NCBI RefSeq assembly: GCF_036324505.1
Contig: NC_086366.1
Location: 12,397,927 to 12,461,926 of the forward strand
DNA from: Eleginops maclovinus
Lineage: Eukaryota; Chordata; Actinopteri; Perciformes; Eleginopidae
Length of the DNA stretch: 64,000 bases
Reading direction: 5' to 3'
Shown: positions 62,501-64,000 of the stretch, piece by piece
How positions within the stretch are numbered: the stretch's first letter is position 1
Layout: every line of letters starts with the position of its first letter
Notes under the pieces: model-generated
The model's input: the letters and a program-made list of their open reading frames with translations, nothing else
The model's database searches: none
Told to the model about the DNA's origin: nothing
Program-made: the position numbers and the translations under genes

Positions 62501-64000
62501 TGCACAAAAACTCCAACCAAAAACAAGATGAAAATCTGAATGGCCGTGTTTTCATACCTGAACACTCTCCATGCTGAACTAGTTTCACAGTTCATTGACA
62601 CGATGTTGTGCAGAAGATGTCAAAACATACTGGAGTCAATAGGTAGACAGAATAGGGAGTCTTACGTGTTGTTGTAGCCAGGGTGGTCCAGGTCATGGCA
62701 CACTGCAGCTGTCATCAAAATGCCCATATCTGTGAGAGTCAGCTTCTCCTGGAGAGCAGTGTAAAAGAAAGACGTCATTACACATTGTCCAAATAAACAA
62801 CAAAATGTCCAATCTGGAAGGTCATTGGTTGGTACTTCAATCTAAATATGATTTGTAAATAAGACATAGACATGCACCATACCTGTAGGTTGCAGAGGTT
62901 AATCATGCCATACATCATCTGACTGACGCAGAAGCAATGTCGGAAGTTGTGGAATGGGTTGTTACGATAGTTCTCCTGAATCGCCAACTAGCAGACAAGA
63001 GAATTATTCATTCAGCATCTGACTGCCGACTTTTAAAACAGAATTATTTCCAGATACACAAATATATTTAGCAACACCTTTGCTTCAAGTGAAAGCCTGT
63101 TTGAAATCTGCACAATGTGGTATCTTTTACTGTTCGAACTTTTACCAGCCAGCGTTTGAGTGTGATGGGGTTCATGTTGAATTCCTTCACCAGTCCCAAA
63201 TCATGGTACATATACTCCAAACAACTTAGCATCTACATCCACAAAGGAAAGGAAAAGAGATTCAGACATCAGTCTCTTGGATAACATGGAATGGAAATGT
63301 CTGATTGAGTTATGGAATTGCAATGTCAACAAACCTCGTTATGTTCCCAGTGCCAGACATCGAATGTCGGCTTCTTGAGCGCCTCAACAGTCTCCTGAGA
63401 CAGTGTGTACTGTAAAAACCAAAAAACACACCATTAGAACTTAAAAAGGAAGCTGTTGTCATTAATTTAGTTATATTTATCGGATAGTAATGAAATAATA
63501 GTCTCAGCGGACATACCTTTGGGTAATTGGGGACATCTCGTCTAGGAGTGACCTTCTTCCCATCGTCAAAGTTGTATTTGCATGGACAGTTAACTCTGAA
63601 TTTAGAAGCAAAAAACATACAAAAAAAGGGTATTTGACTCGTTCTGTTTTTGTTTACATCTGTTAGTAAGATGTAAATATTGACTTCTTCATTGTACCTG
63701 CCACCACCTCTTGAAGCCATCTCATCTCGTAGCTTTTTCAGATCATTTTTACACTTCTCAATCTCCACTACCTTCAGGCCCTCCACTGTCAAGATGACAA
63801 AAAGAAATATCACAGTTTGGCTTCCTCCCAGGTCAGCTGTATTTCATGTTTAATTTACATGTCATGTTCAGAAAGGGGTTTTCGGGGGGAATTTTTTTGG
63901 TGTAAACCATCTGCCATAAAATGTAACACTTACATTCAACTCTTTTCTCCAGCATTGCTAGCCTGTTTGTGACCTCCGTCTTCAACTCGTTGATGCGGAA
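59468..64000 (-). CDS. pde9a: High-affinity cGMP phosphodiesterase 9A family, C-terminal 411 residues
   Basis: PDE9A hydrolyses cGMP to 5'-GMP with very high affinity and lacks GAF-type regulatory domains. Thirteen exons: 63934-64000 (cut by the edge), 63698-63785, 63517-63595, 63335-63409, 63146-63232, 62883-62987, 62666-62748, 62271-62427, 62024-62137, 61307-61411, 60927-61055, 60742-60837, 59468-59518. Together 1236 nt, ending in TAA, all phases matching, all introns GT-AG. The catalytic domain is complete: FHNFRH (catalytic and metal His), [10 protein letters not shown] (metal His-Asp, class signature), KCCDISN (metal Asp) and TAQIGFIKF (the invariant Gln that holds the purine, with the Phe clamp). 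Likeness to human PDE9A runs through [31 protein letters not shown] and [14 protein letters not shown]. The tail is short and basic (GGKKK). Introns are mostly 80-500 bp; the last is 1.2 kb. Which teleost copy this is cannot be decided, so the symbol is at family level. Confidence 0.96.
59565..59610. repeat. (TG)n microsatellite beside a splice acceptor
   Basis: A TG array with TT and TA interruptions, read as CA repeat in the pde9a transcript, ending about 46 bases before the terminal exon. Confidence 0.93.
60742..60837 (-). CDS. pde9a: pde9a exon
   Basis: It encodes [20 protein letters not shown] and [12 protein letters not shown], the last helices of the domain. Confidence 0.96.
60927..61055 (-). 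CDS. pde9a: pde9a exon (cGMP-recognition Gln)
   Basis: It encodes [20 protein letters not shown] then [16 protein letters not shown] and MFETVMK. AQIGF carries the invariant Gln and the clamp Phe. Confidence 0.97.
61307..61411 (-). CDS. pde9a: pde9a exon (metal-binding Asp)
   Basis: It encodes [20 protein letters not shown] and [15 protein letters not shown]. The Asp of CCDISN is the fourth metal ligand. Confidence 0.97.
61482..61831 (-). mobile_element. Full-length tRNA-derived SINE in pde9a intron
   Basis: On the minus strand the head starts GGGGCGGCAGTGGCTCAGTC with an A box (TGGCTCAGTCAGTAGGG) and a B box (GGTTCACGCCC) at tRNA spacing. A body with 'aggtgcccttgaggaaggca' follows, and the tail reads 'caatttccctgtaaggg', 'attaataaaagtatg' and a CTT repeat. 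The tail resembles fish LINE 3' ends, which suggests it moved with a partner LINE. About 350 bp, well preserved. Confidence 0.82.
62024..62137 (-). CDS. pde9a: pde9a exon
   Basis: It encodes [20 protein letters not shown] to NEEHVTC. The donor is ACATGT|GTATGT; the competing GTGTAT two bases earlier would break the frame with the next exon. A Cys replaces the mammalian Leu at the junction. Confidence 0.9.
62271..62427 (-). CDS. pde9a: pde9a exon
   Basis: It encodes [31 protein letters not shown] and ends AFKQIRQ. Longest exon of the gene here (157 nt). Confidence 0.97.
62666..62748 (-). CDS. pde9a: pde9a exon (HD signature)
   Basis: It encodes [17 protein letters not shown] and [10 protein letters not shown], the phosphodiesterase metal-binding signature. 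Donor AACAC|GTAAGA splits a Thr codon. Confidence 0.96.
62883..62987 (-). CDS. pde9a: pde9a exon (catalytic His)
   Basis: It encodes [20 protein letters not shown] then [21 protein letters not shown] holds the proton-donor His and the first metal-binding His. Confidence 0.97.
63146..63232 (-). CDS. pde9a: pde9a exon
   Basis: It encodes [20 protein letters not shown] then NPITLKRWL. Confidence 0.96.
63335..63409 (-). CDS. pde9a: pde9a exon
   Basis: It encodes [20 protein letters not shown] and WEHNE, the start of the catalytic domain. Confidence 0.96.
63517..63595 (-). CDS. pde9a: pde9a exon
   Basis: It encodes (R)[19 protein letters not shown] and DVPNYPK. Confidence 0.96.
63698..63785 (-). 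CDS. pde9a: pde9a exon (pre-catalytic helix)
   Basis: It encodes [20 protein letters not shown] and EMASRGGG, matching mammalian [17 protein letters not shown]. Donor CAG|GTACAA. Confidence 0.95.
63934..64000 (-). CDS. pde9a: pde9a exon at window edge
   Basis: It encodes [20 protein letters not shown] and then VE plus one base of Leu, a coiled-coil-like helix before the catalytic domain. The 5' end is off the window. Confidence 0.92.

Overview
The window is nuclear DNA of a ray-finned fish, most likely a spiny-rayed teleost. The signs are short GT-AG exons in long AT-rich introns, very long (CA)n/(TG)n arrays, teleost-type LINE tails, tRNA-headed SINEs, and hAT-like and other short DNA elements. 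There are no operons, phage genes, CRISPR arrays or bacterial genes. Every protein gene lies on the minus strand, so the genes read right to left.

In transcription order the four genes are: (1) pde9a-family cGMP phosphodiesterase, 64000 to 59468, entering from the right edge with 13 exons that include the whole catalytic domain and the stop; (2) oaf, the secreted 'out at first' homologue, 47564 to 35611, complete in 4 exons (273 aa); (3) tlcd5 (tmem136), a TLC-domain membrane protein, 30874 to 29859, complete in 2 coding exons (242 aa); (4) arhgef12 (LARG), a PDZ-RGS Rho guanine-nucleotide exchange factor, 25179 to 498, with 17 coding exons (494 codons) covering the N-terminus, the PDZ domain, a linker/coiled segment and the start of the RGS-like domain. 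The DH-PH part lies beyond the left edge. I fixed exon ends by joining reading phases across each GT-AG intron, and every phase closes.

The order oaf - tlcd5 - arhgef12, all in one orientation, matches the human 11q23.3 block OAF - POU2F3 - TLCD5 - ARHGEF12. Two differences stand out. No POU2F3 exon is visible between oaf and tlcd5, and a PDE9A-family gene, whose human relative is on chromosome 21, sits directly upstream of oaf. The four genes do not form a known pathway: they act in G12/13-to-RhoA signalling (arhgef12), membrane lipid biology (tlcd5), secretion (oaf) and cGMP breakdown (pde9a).

Non-coding layout: 1-400 LINE tails; 12-25 kb the large first intron of arhgef12 with an hAT-like element, two LINE fragments, a 235-bp CA array and a possible MITE; 25.2-26.6 kb a CpG-bearing 5' region of arhgef12; 26.6-29.9 kb intergenic DNA and the tlcd5 3' UTR; 31-34 kb a short intergenic region with a hAT-type MITE; 34.0-35.6 kb the oaf 3' UTR; 37.2-47.3 kb the repeat-bearing first intron of oaf; 47.6-59.4 kb a gene-free interval with microsatellites and a SINE; and a second SINE inside a pde9a intron. 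I found no convincing new biological system. The best leads are the synteny change, the repeat elements, and a few small regulatory or splicing observations.
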